64,000 nt of DNA from NCBI RefSeq assembly GCF_042681825.1, contig NZ_JBHUGH010000002.1, forward strand, positions 62,001 to 126,000, read 5' to 3'. The first letter of the stretch is position 1; the number at the start of each line of letters is the position of its first letter. Shown here piece by piece: positions 8,560 through 16,745 of this stretch. Source of the DNA: Halodurantibacterium flavum. Its GTDB lineage: Bacteria > Pseudomonadota > Alphaproteobacteria > Rhodobacterales > Rhodobacteraceae. The translations under genes and the position numbers were made by a program. Below the pieces are notes generated by a model, which saw only the letters and a list, made by a program, of their open reading frames with translations, was not told where the DNA came from and did no database searches.

Positions 8560-9915
8560 ATGCCAGCAATTCTGGACAAGATTGCGGCGCGCGCCAGCGA
8601 CGCCGCCCTGATCACCATCGCCGCACGGCAGGCCGCACAGGATGCGATCGCCGATACCTTCGCCTGCATGATCGCGGGCCAGACAGACGAGGCGTCACGT
8701 GCCGTCCGCGCCGGTCTGCTTCGCGGCGGCATGGATGGCGGCCCGTGCACGCTGGTGGGCGGGGGCAGGGCGTCCGCACCTGCCGCGGCGATGCTGAATG
8801 GCACCGCCGCCCATGCGCTGGATTATGATGACAACTTCTCGCCGGCGCTCAGCCATGCGTCGGCGGTGCTGGTGCCCGCGCTTTTGGCGGCGGGTGAGTT
8901 GCGCGGCACCAGCGGGAAGGATCTGGTCCATGCCTATCTGGTCGGGTTGGAGGCACAGGCCCTGATCGGGCAGGGCGTGGGGCGGCATCACTATACCATC
9001 GGGTGGCACGCCACATCGACGGTGGGGGCCATCGGCACGGCGGCGGGTGTCGGCTGGCTTCTGGGGCTGGACCATGACGGCCTTGTGCGGGCGATGTCGC
9101 TGGGGGTCAGCATGGCCGCCGGCGTGAAGGGCCAGTTCGGGACACCGGCCAAGCCGTTCCACGCCGGAATGGCGGCGCGCAATGCCGTCGATGCCGCGCT
9201 GCTGGCGGCAGAAGGGTTGTCCGGGCGGCATGACATCCTTGAAGCGCCACAGGGGTTCGGGGAGCTTTTCAGTGCCGGGAAATCCCCCGGGTGGAACATT
9301 CCGCACACCGCACATATAATCGAGACCGAAGGCCTCGCGCCGAAGCTGCATCCCTGCTGCGGCTCCACCCATTATGCGATCGACATGGTGATGGACCTGC
9401 GCCGCGAACATGCGTTCGTTGCCGAAGATGTCGCGTCGGTTCATCTGGTCGTCGGGCTGGCGAATTACCGCAACCTCGCCTATCCCGATCCGCAGGATGA
9501 GATGGAGGCGCGGTTCTCGATGCAATACTGTGTCGCCCGCGCCCTGACCCAGGATGCGCTGCGGCTGGCGGATTTCACCCCGCAGGCAACCGCCGACCCG
9601 CATATCCGCGCCCTGATGCCCCGCATCACCATGGAACCCCTCGCACCCGAGGAGGAAAGCGCCGCGCCCCGGCCAAGCCACCGGATCCGACTGGTGCTGA
9701 CCTCGGGGCAGGTACTGGAGGCCCGCCGCGGCCATGCCCGCGGGACGCTGGCAGAACCCTTCACCAGGGCGGAGCGGCGCGAGAAGTTCTTCGACTGCGT
9801 TACCCCCCATCTGGGTCAGGGGGGTACGGCCAATGCCTGGGAGGCGCTCAACGCAGTGGAAGATCTTGCCGCACCGGCCTCGCTTCTGACGCTCAAACAG
9901 CCCGCGCCTGCGTGA
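8560..9915 (+). CDS. MmgE/PrpD family protein
   Basis: This 451-residue protein belongs to the MmgE/PrpD family, which includes 2-methylcitrate dehydratase, cis-aconitate decarboxylase and iminodisuccinate epimerase. Family marks are 'AALLNGTAAHALDYDDNF'-like sequence (here 'AMLNGTAAHALDYDDNFSP' around residue 85), 'GWHATSTVGAIGTAAG', 'KPFHAGMAARNAVDAALLA' and 'KLHPCCGSTHYAID'. The H and K residues in these blocks form the usual active-site pocket. It is the last gene of the importer operon, 8 bases after the ATPase, so it most likely acts on the small acid released by the M20 hydrolase. The reaction cannot be named from sequence. Confidence 0.88.
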   Translation: MPAILDKIAARASDAALITIAARQAAQDAIADTFACMIAGQTDEASRAVRAGLLRGGMDGGPCTLVGGGRASAPAAAMLNGTAAHALDYDDNFSPALSHASAVLVPALLAAGELRGTSGKDLVHAYLVGLEAQALIGQGVGRHHYTIGWHATSTVGAIGTAAGVGWLLGLDHDGLVRAMSLGVSMAAGVKGQFGTPAKPFHAGMAARNAVDAALLAAEGLSGRHDILEAPQGFGELFSAGKSPGWNIPHTAHIIETEGLAPKLHPCCGSTHYAIDMVMDLRREHAFVAEDVASVHLVVGLANYRNLAYPDPQDEMEARFSMQYCVARALTQDALRLADFTPQATADPHIRALMPRITMEPLAPEEESAAPRPSHRIRLVLTSGQVLEARRGHARGTLAEPFTRAERREKFFDCVTPHLGQGGTANAWEALNAVEDLAAPASLLTLKQPAPA

Positions 9916-9921
9916 AGTCCC

Positions 9922-10860
9922 TTACGTCTGCCGCAGCCGGGCCACGACCGGCACGGCATGGGCCGCAAGGTCCGCACCGGCGGCACGCCAGATCTTCTCG
10001 ATGATCGGCCGTGCCTTTTCCCGCCGCCGGAAAAGGCCGATCTCCACCCGCAGGAACCATTCCGGCCCCCCCGCCACCACCAGCGCGCCTGAGGCGAGAT
10101 CCTCTTGCGCCAGGGATTCCGGCACCCAGGCGACACCGGCACCGACCTTGGCGAGCGATTGCAGCCCCAGGCTCATCGCATTGGAGGCGACGACGTTCAG
10201 CGCCAGCGGCCGCTCGTTCAACAGCACCGTCAGGGCCTGCGCAAAGAAGGATGACGTGCCATAGCTGAGGAAATGCACCGGCTCTCCGCTTTCCAGCCGG
10301 TGCAACGGCGTGCCGTCATCCGCCGGCGCCGAAAGGGGCAGCACGTTCTCGCGGCCCAGCATCATGGTGTCAAAGTGGTTCGGGTCCAGCCCCATCGCCA
10401 CGGACGGATGCACATAAGTCAGCAGCAGATCCGTTTCGCCGTTTCGGAAATGGCGCAGGGTCTGGGCATAGGCCGCGGGGGAGCCGACCGGCGTGACCGC
10501 CCAGGGGCCCGTCACCGCTTCGATCCGCCGGCGCCATTCCGGCAGGAAGGTGACCCGGAGGGTATGCATCGCGCCGATGCCGACCGCATTTTCCGGCGGG
10601 GTGTCGAAACTCCGCATGCCGGCCCGCATCCCGTGCAGCATCGAAACGATCTCACGCGCCTGGGGCGCCATGGCGGTGCCTTGCGGTGTCAGTTCGATCG
10701 GATAGCTCGACCTGTCGATCAGCGTGGCGCCAACCCAGCTTTCCAGCTGCCGTATCCTCTTGGATAGGGTCGATTGCGTCACGTGCCGCAGTTCAGCCGC
10801 GCGCGAGAAGTTCCGCGTGTCATTCAGACAAAGGAAATCCTCGAGAAGTTTCAGCTCCAT
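9922..10860 (-). CDS. LysR-family transcriptional regulator
   Basis: This LysR-type regulator has an N-terminal winged helix-turn-helix ('LKLLEDFLCLNDTRNFSRAAELRHVTQ') and a C-terminal effector domain. The phrase 'QSTLSKRIRQLESWVGATLI' is the recognition helix region. I place the start at the ATG whose first base is 10860, because GGGAG lies 7 bases ahead of it; in-frame starts at 10866 and 10893 are less well placed. That gives 312 residues. It converges on the MmgE/PrpD gene with 6 bases between the stops, so it may control the importer operon in trans. Its own upstream region faces left of the phasin gene. The effector is not evident. Confidence 0.92.
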   Translation of the reverse strand: MELKLLEDFLCLNDTRNFSRAAELRHVTQSTLSKRIRQLESWVGATLIDRSSYPIELTPQGTAMAPQAREIVSMLHGMRAGMRSFDTPPENAVGIGAMHTLRVTFLPEWRRRIEAVTGPWAVTPVGSPAAYAQTLRHFRNGETDLLLTYVHPSVAMGLDPNHFDTMMLGRENVLPLSAPADDGTPLHRLESGEPVHFLSYGTSSFFAQALTVLLNERPLALNVVASNAMSLGLQSLAKVGAGVAWVPESLAQEDLASGALVVAGGPEWFLRVEIGLFRRREKARPIIEKIWRAAGADLAAHAVPVVARLRQT

Positions 10861-11314
10861 CCGCATGCTCCCGTTGTCACGGGGCCATGACAACGCAGGG
10901 CACAGGAGGCGTCAACGGTTTAGCGCCGGAAAGCCACGGCCGTCTCCTGCGCTGCCCGTCTTGCAGCATCCCGCGCACATAGTTTGGCGCGTCTGCGAAC
11001 TTCGCCCGTTGCAAGGATCGCGGCAATTTGACGGGCGGTGCTTCAGGATGCTGAACGTGGTCGATGACGCCACGCGCGAATGCCGGCAGCGGTCCCGTTC
11101 GCCGTCGGTCCCGGATCCCGGAGTGGTGCGGGGCATTCAGGAATGCTGTTCGAGGACACTTCCCGGCGCTCTGACGGCAGGGCCAACACGGTCGCGAATG
11201 CCCGTCCTGGCATCGCCCGAGAGGAGTGACGCAAGTGGAGTGCCCTCCGGGCCTGGCCCAGAATCGGCCGGCTCCGTGGATTGATGGCTCGTAGCCCTCC
11301 GGTCGGGCGGCCCG
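10861..11314. other. Region without a supported gene, between LysR and phasin
   Basis: About 450 bases lie between the LysR start and the phasin stop. Open frames occur on both strands, but they are arginine-rich, lack ribosome sites and show no family resemblance. The part next to 10861 should hold the promoter of the LysR gene; I see no clear palindrome or terminator. Confidence 0.5.
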
Positions 11315-11668
11315 CTAAACTGGAACGTCGTCGTAGCCCCGGGAACGCCCCCGTTTCATGTCTTCGGCGATGGCTTTTGACGCGTTCATGGTCATATTGA
11401 TGACGCGGGCGGTTTGGTCTGCATATTGCTGCAAGGCCGTTCTCAGGAACTCCGCCTGGACCTCCATAAGCTCTGCAGGCGTCTTGCAAGCCATGAGCGC
11501 CGTCCTGGTCTCCAGATCCGTCTGCACACGGGTCGAGACGAAGCGGGCGCTCTCGACCAATATTTCGATCCATGCCGTCGAAGAGACGGGATTGACGGGC
11601 ATCAAGGTCGCCAGCGCGGCGGAGGCCTCAAGTCCGACGTCGACATCTGACGTGTTCTGCATTGCCAT
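11315..11668 (-). CDS. Phasin-family protein
   Basis: This small 117-residue protein resembles phasins, amphipathic helical proteins that coat polyhydroxyalkanoate granules. The helical core reads 'AWIEILVESARFVSTRVQTD', followed by 'CKTPAELMEVQAEFLRTALQ' and 'YADQTARVINMTMNASKAI', which is the family pattern ('...P.el...Q..f...'). The ATG at 11668 is preceded by AAGGAGA at a spacing of 7, so this start is well supported. No PHA synthase or depolymerase lies nearby. A dead DnaJ gene and IS3 debris lie upstream, so the original context may have been lost. Confidence 0.85.
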   Translation of the reverse strand: MAMQNTSDVDVGLEASAALATLMPVNPVSSTAWIEILVESARFVSTRVQTDLETRTALMACKTPAELMEVQAEFLRTALQQYADQTARVINMTMNASKAIAEDMKRGRSRGYDDVPV

Positions 11669-12094
11669 GATCTGTCTCCTTTGTGCGATTGCGGCCGGAG
11701 GGCATCCAGCCGAGCGCTGGTCCAAGGCCGGACGGGCGGTGCGGACCTATTCGTCCCGCCATCGCTCTCTCCGGTCATGGCGTCCCAATGCCTATCCATG
11801 CCACCTTAGGGGCAGACTGGCGAACCCACCTTGATCTCTCGCAAGTCCGGATGGCCTGCGCGCGCAAAAAGCGCGGGTGTCGGTGGCTGAAACCGACCGG
11901 CAGGCGCAGCTGGATCCGTCGATCAACAAGATCTTGAGCACGAACCGAGCGGTACGCGGCCTCTGGCCGGGGCGCTGACCGGGACGGGATCGGCGCAAGG
12001 TAGTGAAAGGCGCCCACATTGATGTGGATCAGGGATGACGAACGCATCACCGTGCGATGCAATGGAGAGCGCTCCGTCGCGAAGGAAGTGACTG
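11669..12094. other. Region without a supported gene, upstream of the phasin gene
   Basis: This stretch of about 425 bases holds the phasin promoter area and then anonymous sequence up to the dead DnaJ start. A candidate ribosome site (AAGGAAG, about 12082-12088) precedes the DnaJ ATG. Frames here show no family resemblance. Confidence 0.45.
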
Positions 12095-12204
12095 ATGACG
12101 ATTGATCCATACAAGACGCTTGGCCTGACCAGAAGCGCGACGGCCGAGGACATCAAAAAAGCCTAGCGCAGACTGGTGCGCACAAGCCATCCTGACCTGC
12201 GGCT
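12095..12204 (+). pseudogene. DnaJ (J-domain) protein, dead 5' fragment
   Basis: Translation from ATG 12095 gives MTIDPYKTLGLTRSATAEDI, then KKA, an in-frame TAG where the conserved tyrosine of 'KKAYRRL' should be, then RRLVRTSHPDL. This is helices I-II and the HPD loop of a J domain. The stop differs from a tyrosine codon by one base. Sequence after HPDL is unrelated and merges into an IS3 orfB remnant on the opposite strand, so the gene is both interrupted and cut. J-domain proteins stimulate Hsp70 ATPase through the HPD motif, which survives here. The family call is firm, the loss of function likely. Confidence 0.8.
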
Positions 12205-12745
12205 CTTCTTCGGCAGTCTCGCGGGCACCTTTGGGCCCCCCTGCCGCCATATCCGCTCCACCGGCTTCACGTTCATCGCCCAGCCGGCCTTCCGCAGGAG
12301 CGCCATGATCCGACATTTGCCGTAGCGCCCATACTGCGAGGCGACCACGTTGATGTCCGCGGTCAGTGCGGCTTCATCGGCCCGAGCGCGAGAGGCGAAA
12401 GATTCCGGCACCTAGGGCTTCTCCCGGACATGATCTATTCAGGCTCTGCGGTGCGCGCGGCTCAGTGGTTTCGATGACGCGAACCTCCGGTTCCCGAGCC
12501 AGCCTCGCGCAGGACGGGCTTCTCGAGCGTCAGGTCGGAGACGGCCTTCCGGAGCCGGCCCCTCGCCATCGGGCTTGGACCAACGGCGCCTCAACGGCTC
12601 GATCCTCGTCGAGCTCCTTCAGCCGCTTCACCAAGTCGGTCTTCAAGCCGCCGAACTCCTTGCGCCGCCGATAGCAGGCGAATTGGGCCACATCGATCGA
12701 GCGCACCGCCTCGGCCACCGAACGACCTTGCGCCTCCATCTCGCC
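12205..12745 (-). pseudogene. IS3-family element, decayed orfA and orfB
   Basis: Reading the minus strand, 12739-12530 carries an orfA-like piece ('GRSVAEAVRSIDV', 'CYRRRKEFGGLKTDLVKRLK'), and 12411-12205 carries an orfB-like piece ('VASQYGRYGKCRIMALLRKA', 'GWAMNVKPVERIWRQGG', 'KVPARLPK'). Between them the frame is broken, and the DDE catalytic core of orfB is missing. The left end abuts the dead DnaJ gene and the right end abuts the SulP gene tail, so this remnant separates two formerly independent neighbourhoods. Confidence 0.75.
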
Positions 12746-12751
12746 CGAAGC

Positions 12752-14584
12752 CTATTCCAGCGCGGACCCACTATTCAGGGGGCAGGCCACGGAGGGGCTG
12801 GATGACCTGCCTGTTCGGGACTGCAGTGGCGGGTCAGCAGGCGGGCTGCCAGACTGGCAGCATGTGCGCGCCACCGCGGGAGCAAGCGCTTCAAGAGCCT
12901 GATAGTGCGACAGGAACACCTCCCCCGTGAGATGCCGGAGAAAGTCGCTGCGCTTCAGGCGGTCCATGACGGGACCCTTGACCTCGGACAGGTGCAGGCA
13001 AATACCAGCGTCCTCCAGACGATGCATGACCAGTTCCAGACTTTCGAGGGCGCTTGCGTCTATGCTGTTGACGGCCGCACAGTTCAGCACAACGTGGCGC
13101 AGTTCAGCGCGGGATGCGACCTCTTGCTGAATGACGTTTTCAATGGAACGCGCGTTGGCAAAGAAGAGGCTTTCATCAATGCGCAGTCCGAGGATTTCGG
13201 GCGTGCATACCACATCGTGACGCTGCACATTGCGGAAATGCTGCGTACCGGGCACCTGGCCGATAACCGCGACATGCGGGCGCGACGTCGCCCAGAGATG
13301 CAGCAGGACGGAAACGCCGACCCCGGCGATGATCCCCGTCTCGACGCCGCCGCCCAGCGTCACCAGCAGCGTCGCGGCCAGGGCTGCAAAATCCGCGCGG
13401 GAATATTTCCAGGTCCGGGACAGGGCGCCAAAGTCTGCCAGGCTCAGCACCGCCACGATAATGGTGGCCGCCAGGACCGCGATGGGCAGATGATAGAGCA
13501 GCGGCGTCAGGAACAGCGAGGCCAGTGCAATGCCGATGGCCGTGAAGGCGCCCGCCGCCGGGGTCTGTGCGCCGGCGTCGAAATTAACGACTGATCGCGC
13601 GAAGCCGCCCGTAACAGGGTAACCAGATGAGAACGCCGCGGCCACGTTGGCCATGCCCAGACCGATCAGTTCCTGATCCGGACTGATGGACTGGCGTTGC
13701 TTGGCTGCCAAGGTCTGCGCGACCGATACCGACTCCACGAAGCCGATCAGGGCGATCAGAGTGGCGGCCGGCAGAAGTGTGATCCAGAGCGACAGGTCCA
13801 GGTCCGGCAGCGTCAATGGCGGCAGGCCCCGGGGGATATCTCCAACCACGGCCACTCCCCTTCTGCCGAGATCCAACCCCATAACAATCAGGATCGCGGG
13901 GATGACGACCATAACCGGACCCGTCCGAGCCAGAAGAACAGCGATCCCTTCCGGGACATTCAGAGCACAAAGGGACCGCTTGAGATACGTGCGTGACCAC
14001 AACAGGAAAGCTGTCGCTGTCGCCCCGATCACCAACGTCGGCAGATGTGTGTCACTCAAGGCCCCGATCAGGGACGGTGCCATCTCGACCAAGGTGTGCC
14101 CCTGCGCCTCAATGCCCAGGATATGCTTCAGCTGACCCGCAGCGATCAGCAGGCTGGACGCAGTAATGAACCCCGAGATGACAGGGTGCGACAGCAGGTT
14201 CGCAACAAAACCGAGACGGAATATCCCCATCGCCAGCAGGATCAGTCCCGACAGAAGGGCCAGCGCCAGGGCGGCCGCGATGTATTCGGGGCTGCCAGGA
14301 GAAGCAATGCTGCTGGCAGCCGTGGCGGTCAGAAGCGAGACGACCGCCACAGGACCCACCGACAGGGCACGGCTGCTGCCAAAAAGGGCGTAGATGACGA
14401 GCGGCAGGATCGAGGCATAAAGCCCGATGACCGGCGGCAGCCCGGCGAGCATGGCATAGGCCAGGGACTGAGGGATCAGCATGATCGTGACGATCACCGC
14501 CGCCATCCCATCGCTGAGGAAGGCACGCCGGTCATAGGCACGCCCCCAGTCCAGGATGGGCAGGTAATGCCTCAGCCTTGCCAT
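12752..14584 (-). CDS. SulP-family anion permease with STAS domain
   Basis: This is a 610-residue inner-membrane transporter of the SulP/SLC26 class, which moves sulfate, bicarbonate or other anions. The signature 'LIPQSLAYAMLAGLPPVIGL' is at residues 37-56, followed by about ten further membrane segments and a cytoplasmic STAS domain from about residue 440 ('PEILGLRIDESLFFANARSI', 'VLNCAAVNSIDASALESLE'). The last 35 or so residues are proline/serine-rich and unlike normal SulP tails; the frame runs up to the IS3 remnant, so the tail may be read-through. The start overlaps the rhodanese gene by 13 bases, so it belongs to the sulfur operon and may handle sulfite or sulfate made by persulfide oxidation. 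That role is inferred. Confidence 0.9.
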   Translation of the reverse strand: MARLRHYLPILDWGRAYDRRAFLSDGMAAVIVTIMLIPQSLAYAMLAGLPPVIGLYASILPLVIYALFGSSRALSVGPVAVVSLLTATAASSIASPGSPEYIAAALALALLSGLILLAMGIFRLGFVANLLSHPVISGFITASSLLIAAGQLKHILGIEAQGHTLVEMAPSLIGALSDTHLPTLVIGATATAFLLWSRTYLKRSLCALNVPEGIAVLLARTGPVMVVIPAILIVMGLDLGRRGVAVVGDIPRGLPPLTLPDLDLSLWITLLPAATLIALIGFVESVSVAQTLAAKQRQSISPDQELIGLGMANVAAAFSSGYPVTGGFARSVVNFDAGAQTPAAGAFTAIGIALASLFLTPLLYHLPIAVLAATIIVAVLSLADFGALSRTWKYSRADFAALAATLLVTLGGGVETGIIAGVGVSVLLHLWATSRPHVAVIGQVPGTQHFRNVQRHDVVCTPEILGLRIDESLFFANARSIENVIQQEVASRAELRHVVLNCAAVNSIDASALESLELVMHRLEDAGICLHLSEVKGPVMDRLKRSDFLRHLTGEVFLSHYQALEALAPAVARTCCQSGSPPADPPLQSRTGRSSSPSVACPLNSGSALE

Positions 14585-14832
14585 GCCTCAGCCCTCGACG
14601 GGAAGGCCCTCGGCCATTCGGGCGGGCACAGCCCACCTTCGATGAGGTCGGACTCATACCCCATGGCGTCAAGCGTATCAGCGCATAGATGCCCGCGGCC
14701 GCCAGAGGTACAAAGGACGTGCACCCGTCCCGTGCGGCGCATACCGGTCAACTGCGCCACTGCGGTGGCATCAGCGGGCGAGACCGCCGTCACGCGGCTG
14801 CGGGCGTCCTCGACCAGCTGTTTCATGGTCAT
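14572..14832 (-). CDS. Short rhodanese-like protein, probably internally deleted
   Basis: This 86-residue protein starts like cluster-associated rhodaneses ('MTMKQLVEDARSRVTAVSPA') and ends with a rhodanese second half: C60 lies in 'VLCTSGGRGHLCADTLDAMG', a variant of the active-site loop C-x-x-G-x-R. The middle part, which in full-length relatives has the DVR-type motif and about 40 residues, is missing, so the fold may not be complete. A strong ribosome site (GAGGAGA, spacing 8) precedes the ATG. It sits 11 bases after the persulfide dioxygenase gene and overlaps SulP. Rhodaneses move sulfane sulfur from thiosulfate or persulfides to acceptors. Whether this shortened form is active is unclear. 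Confidence 0.7.
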   Translation of the reverse strand: MTMKQLVEDARSRVTAVSPADATAVAQLTGMRRTGRVHVLCTSGGRGHLCADTLDAMGYESDLIEGGLCPPEWPRAFPSRAEAWQG

Positions 14833-14843
14833 GCTCGGTCTCC

Positions 14844-15761
14844 TCAGAACCGGTTGACGGGGATCTTCAGGTAGTTGTTGCCATCTTCTTCGGCCGTGGG
14901 CAGGCGCCCGCCGCGCAGATTGATCTGCAACGCGGCCAGGATCCGGTCAGGCAGCGGCAGGGTCGCGTCCCGCTTGTTGCGCAGCTTGATCCAGTCGTCG
15001 CGCCTGGTGCCGTCCTTGACGTGACGGTTTCCGGCACGGTGCTCGGCCACGGTGGCTTCCCATTCCGGCTCGTCACGCGCGTCGGTGCCGTAGTCGTGGC
15101 CGACAAAAAGGCGCGTGTCCTCGGGCAGGGCCAGGATCTCCTGGATCGAGTCCCACAGCTCTTCGGTGGCGCCACCGGGGAAATCGGCGCGCGAGGTGCC
15201 GACATCGGGTTGCATCAGCGTGTCATGAGTGAAGGCTGCGTCTCCGCAGACATAAGTAACCGAACCGAGCGTGTGGCCGGGCGACAGCATCACCCGGACC
15301 TCCAGATCGCCGATCCGGAAGGTCTCGCCATCGGCAAAGAGCCGGTCGAAGTCGCGAGCCGGATCGAAGGCATCAGGGAGGTTGTAGAGACCGGCCCAGA
15401 TGCTTGCGATATTCGCGACCTTCTCACCAATGGCGGTAGGCGCGCCAATGCGCTCCTTCAGAAGCGCCGAGGCCATGACGTGATCGGCATGGGGATGCGT
15501 GTCCAGGATCCATTCGACGCTCAAGCCGTTCTGCTGCACCAGGTCGAGGACCTGCTCCATGCTGTTGGTCGAGAAGCGATAGTTCTTGGGGTCCAGGTTC
15601 CAGACGACATCGATCAGCGCCGCCTTCCTGGTGGCCGGGTCCGCGCAGATATACTGTATCGATCCTGTATCCGGCTCGTAGATGCCCCAGACATCAGGGC
15701 TGCCCGCACCGCGCGACCGCGAGTGGCGCACGACCGGCTGCCGGAGTTTCGAACTGCTCAT
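14844..15761 (-). CDS. blh: Persulfide dioxygenase (Blh / ETHE1-like metallo-beta-lactamase fold)
   Basis: This 305-residue metallo-beta-lactamase-fold protein matches the Blh/ETHE1 persulfide dioxygenases, which oxidise glutathione persulfide to sulfite with a mononuclear iron. The metal motif T-H89-P-H91-A-D93-H94 is present, followed by 'LSPGHTLGSVTYVCGDAAFT' and the later 'VGHDY' histidine. The ATG at 15761 follows AAAGGAG at a spacing of 7. The Xylella Blh has a fused DUF442 domain; this one lacks it, and the separate rhodanese-like gene downstream may stand in for it. It lies in an operon with two YeeE halves and is divergent from the SqrR/BigR-type gene, which is the classical arrangement for hydrogen sulfide detoxification. 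Confidence 0.92.
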   Translation of the reverse strand: MSSSKLRQPVVRHSRSRGAGSPDVWGIYEPDTGSIQYICADPATRKAALIDVVWNLDPKNYRFSTNSMEQVLDLVQQNGLSVEWILDTHPHADHVMASALLKERIGAPTAIGEKVANIASIWAGLYNLPDAFDPARDFDRLFADGETFRIGDLEVRVMLSPGHTLGSVTYVCGDAAFTHDTLMQPDVGTSRADFPGGATEELWDSIQEILALPEDTRLFVGHDYGTDARDEPEWEATVAEHRAGNRHVKDGTRRDDWIKLRNKRDATLPLPDRILAALQINLRGGRLPTAEEDGNNYLKIPVNRF

Positions 15762-16198
15762 GTTTCTGCTCCTTTTGTATGAAGAAGTCCCAAGCCCTTG
15801 ATCCGGGCGCCGGCCCACAGGCCGACCAGCATGGCCGGCAGAAAGATCAATGTTCCTGGGGCCAGAAGAGGGAGTGCGGTCAAGGCCGGGCCCGGGCAGA
15901 AGCCGCCGATCCCCCAGCCAATTCCGAAAAGCGTCGCCCCGGTGAGCAGTGGCCTGTCGATGCTGCGGCTCTTGGGAATGTCGAAGGTCCGGTCAAGGAG
16001 GGGCGCCTGACGCCGCCAGATCAGGCGGTAGCCTATGAACGTCGTGACCGTGGCCCCGCCCATCACGAAGGCCAGGCTCGGGTCCCAGCTTCCTGCCAGA
16101 TCGAGGAAGTTCAGGACCTTTGCCGGGTCGGCCATCCCCGAGATCACCAGCCCCAGCCCGAAGACGAGCCCGCTCAGAAAACCCCACAGAATGCGCAT
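15758..16198 (-). CDS. YeeE/YedE-family protein, second half
   Basis: This 146-residue membrane protein is one half of a YeeE/YedE (sulfur transport) pair. It has about four hydrophobic segments and the conserved 'GFLSGLVFGLGLVISGMADP' plus 'GIGWGIGGFCPGPALTAL', where the G-x-C-P-G-P cysteine is the sulfur-handling residue of the family. The start ATG at 16198 shares one base with the preceding stop (TGATG), and its own stop overlaps the dioxygenase start by 4 bases, so all three genes are translationally linked. Larger YeeE proteins take up thiosulfate through cysteine relays; in this cluster a role in moving sulfane-sulfur compounds is likely. Confidence 0.88.
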   Translation of the reverse strand: MRILWGFLSGLVFGLGLVISGMADPAKVLNFLDLAGSWDPSLAFVMGGATVTTFIGYRLIWRRQAPLLDRTFDIPKSRSIDRPLLTGATLFGIGWGIGGFCPGPALTALPLLAPGTLIFLPAMLVGLWAGARIKGLGLLHTKGAET

Positions 16199-16656
16199 CA
16201 CAACCCTCCCAGGACGTGGCGAAGAAGGAAGACGGTGACGAAGCCCGCCGTCATGAAAGTCGCGACGGCAGCCAGTGAACGTCCTGACAGGCGCGCCAGG
16301 CCGCAAACACCGTGGCCCGACGTGCAGCCTGAGCCGAGAGCGGTGCCGGTCCCGACCAGAAACCCGGCAATGGCCATGGCGAACAGGTTCTGCGGGACCG
16401 TCTGCGTGACGGCTCCGCCCGCCGCCAGGATGACCAATGGGGCCGCCAGCAGTCCCAGCAGGAACGCCCACCGCCAGTCCCTGTCCCGGGGAGCGCTACG
16501 GAATGGCACGACCCCGCCCACAGCGCCTTGCGTGATGCCAGCGATCCCCGCGATGCGGCCGAAAATCCCCATGACCATCACCGCGCTCAACCCGATCAGC
16601 ACGCCGCCGCCAAGGGACGCCCATGGCGTGAATGCGGTCTCTATCTCCATCTCCAT
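16198..16656 (-). CDS. YeeE/YedE-family protein, first half
   Basis: This 152-residue membrane protein is the partner of the previous one. It carries 'LGGGVLIGLSAVMVMGIFGR' and 'LVGTGTALGSGCTSGHGVCG', the latter with the two conserved cysteines of the family. The ATG at 16656 is preceded by GGAG at a spacing of 7; an upstream start at 16719 would run into the operator region and adds only low-quality sequence. It is the first gene of the minus-strand sulfur operon and is divergent from the regulator gene across 89 bases of AT-rich DNA. Confidence 0.88.
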   Translation of the reverse strand: MEMEIETAFTPWASLGGGVLIGLSAVMVMGIFGRIAGIAGITQGAVGGVVPFRSAPRDRDWRWAFLLGLLAAPLVILAAGGAVTQTVPQNLFAMAIAGFLVGTGTALGSGCTSGHGVCGLARLSGRSLAAVATFMTAGFVTVFLLRHVLGGL

Positions 16657-16708
16657 TGCGGGACTCCATCCTGTCGGCGGCCCTTGCCTCGCCGCTGTTG
16701 CAGCGCTA

Positions 16709-16745
16709 TATATTAACAATAACTAAATCAGTCAAGGCTAATATA
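16709..16745. promoter_or_regulatory. Candidate SqrR/BigR operator in the divergent promoter
   Basis: TATATTA (16709-16715) and TAATATA (16739-16745) form a perfect 7 bp inverted repeat with a 23-base AT-rich centre. It lies just ahead of the regulator ATG and faces the YeeE operon. AT-rich inverted repeats are the known targets of BigR/SqrR-type repressors. The link is by position and sequence type, not by experiment. Confidence 0.6.

Noticed and set aside
16198..16198. A frameshift joining the two YeeE halves into one broken gene
   Set aside because: Each half has its own start, ribosome site or TGATG coupling, and the split pair is the normal form in Blh operons.
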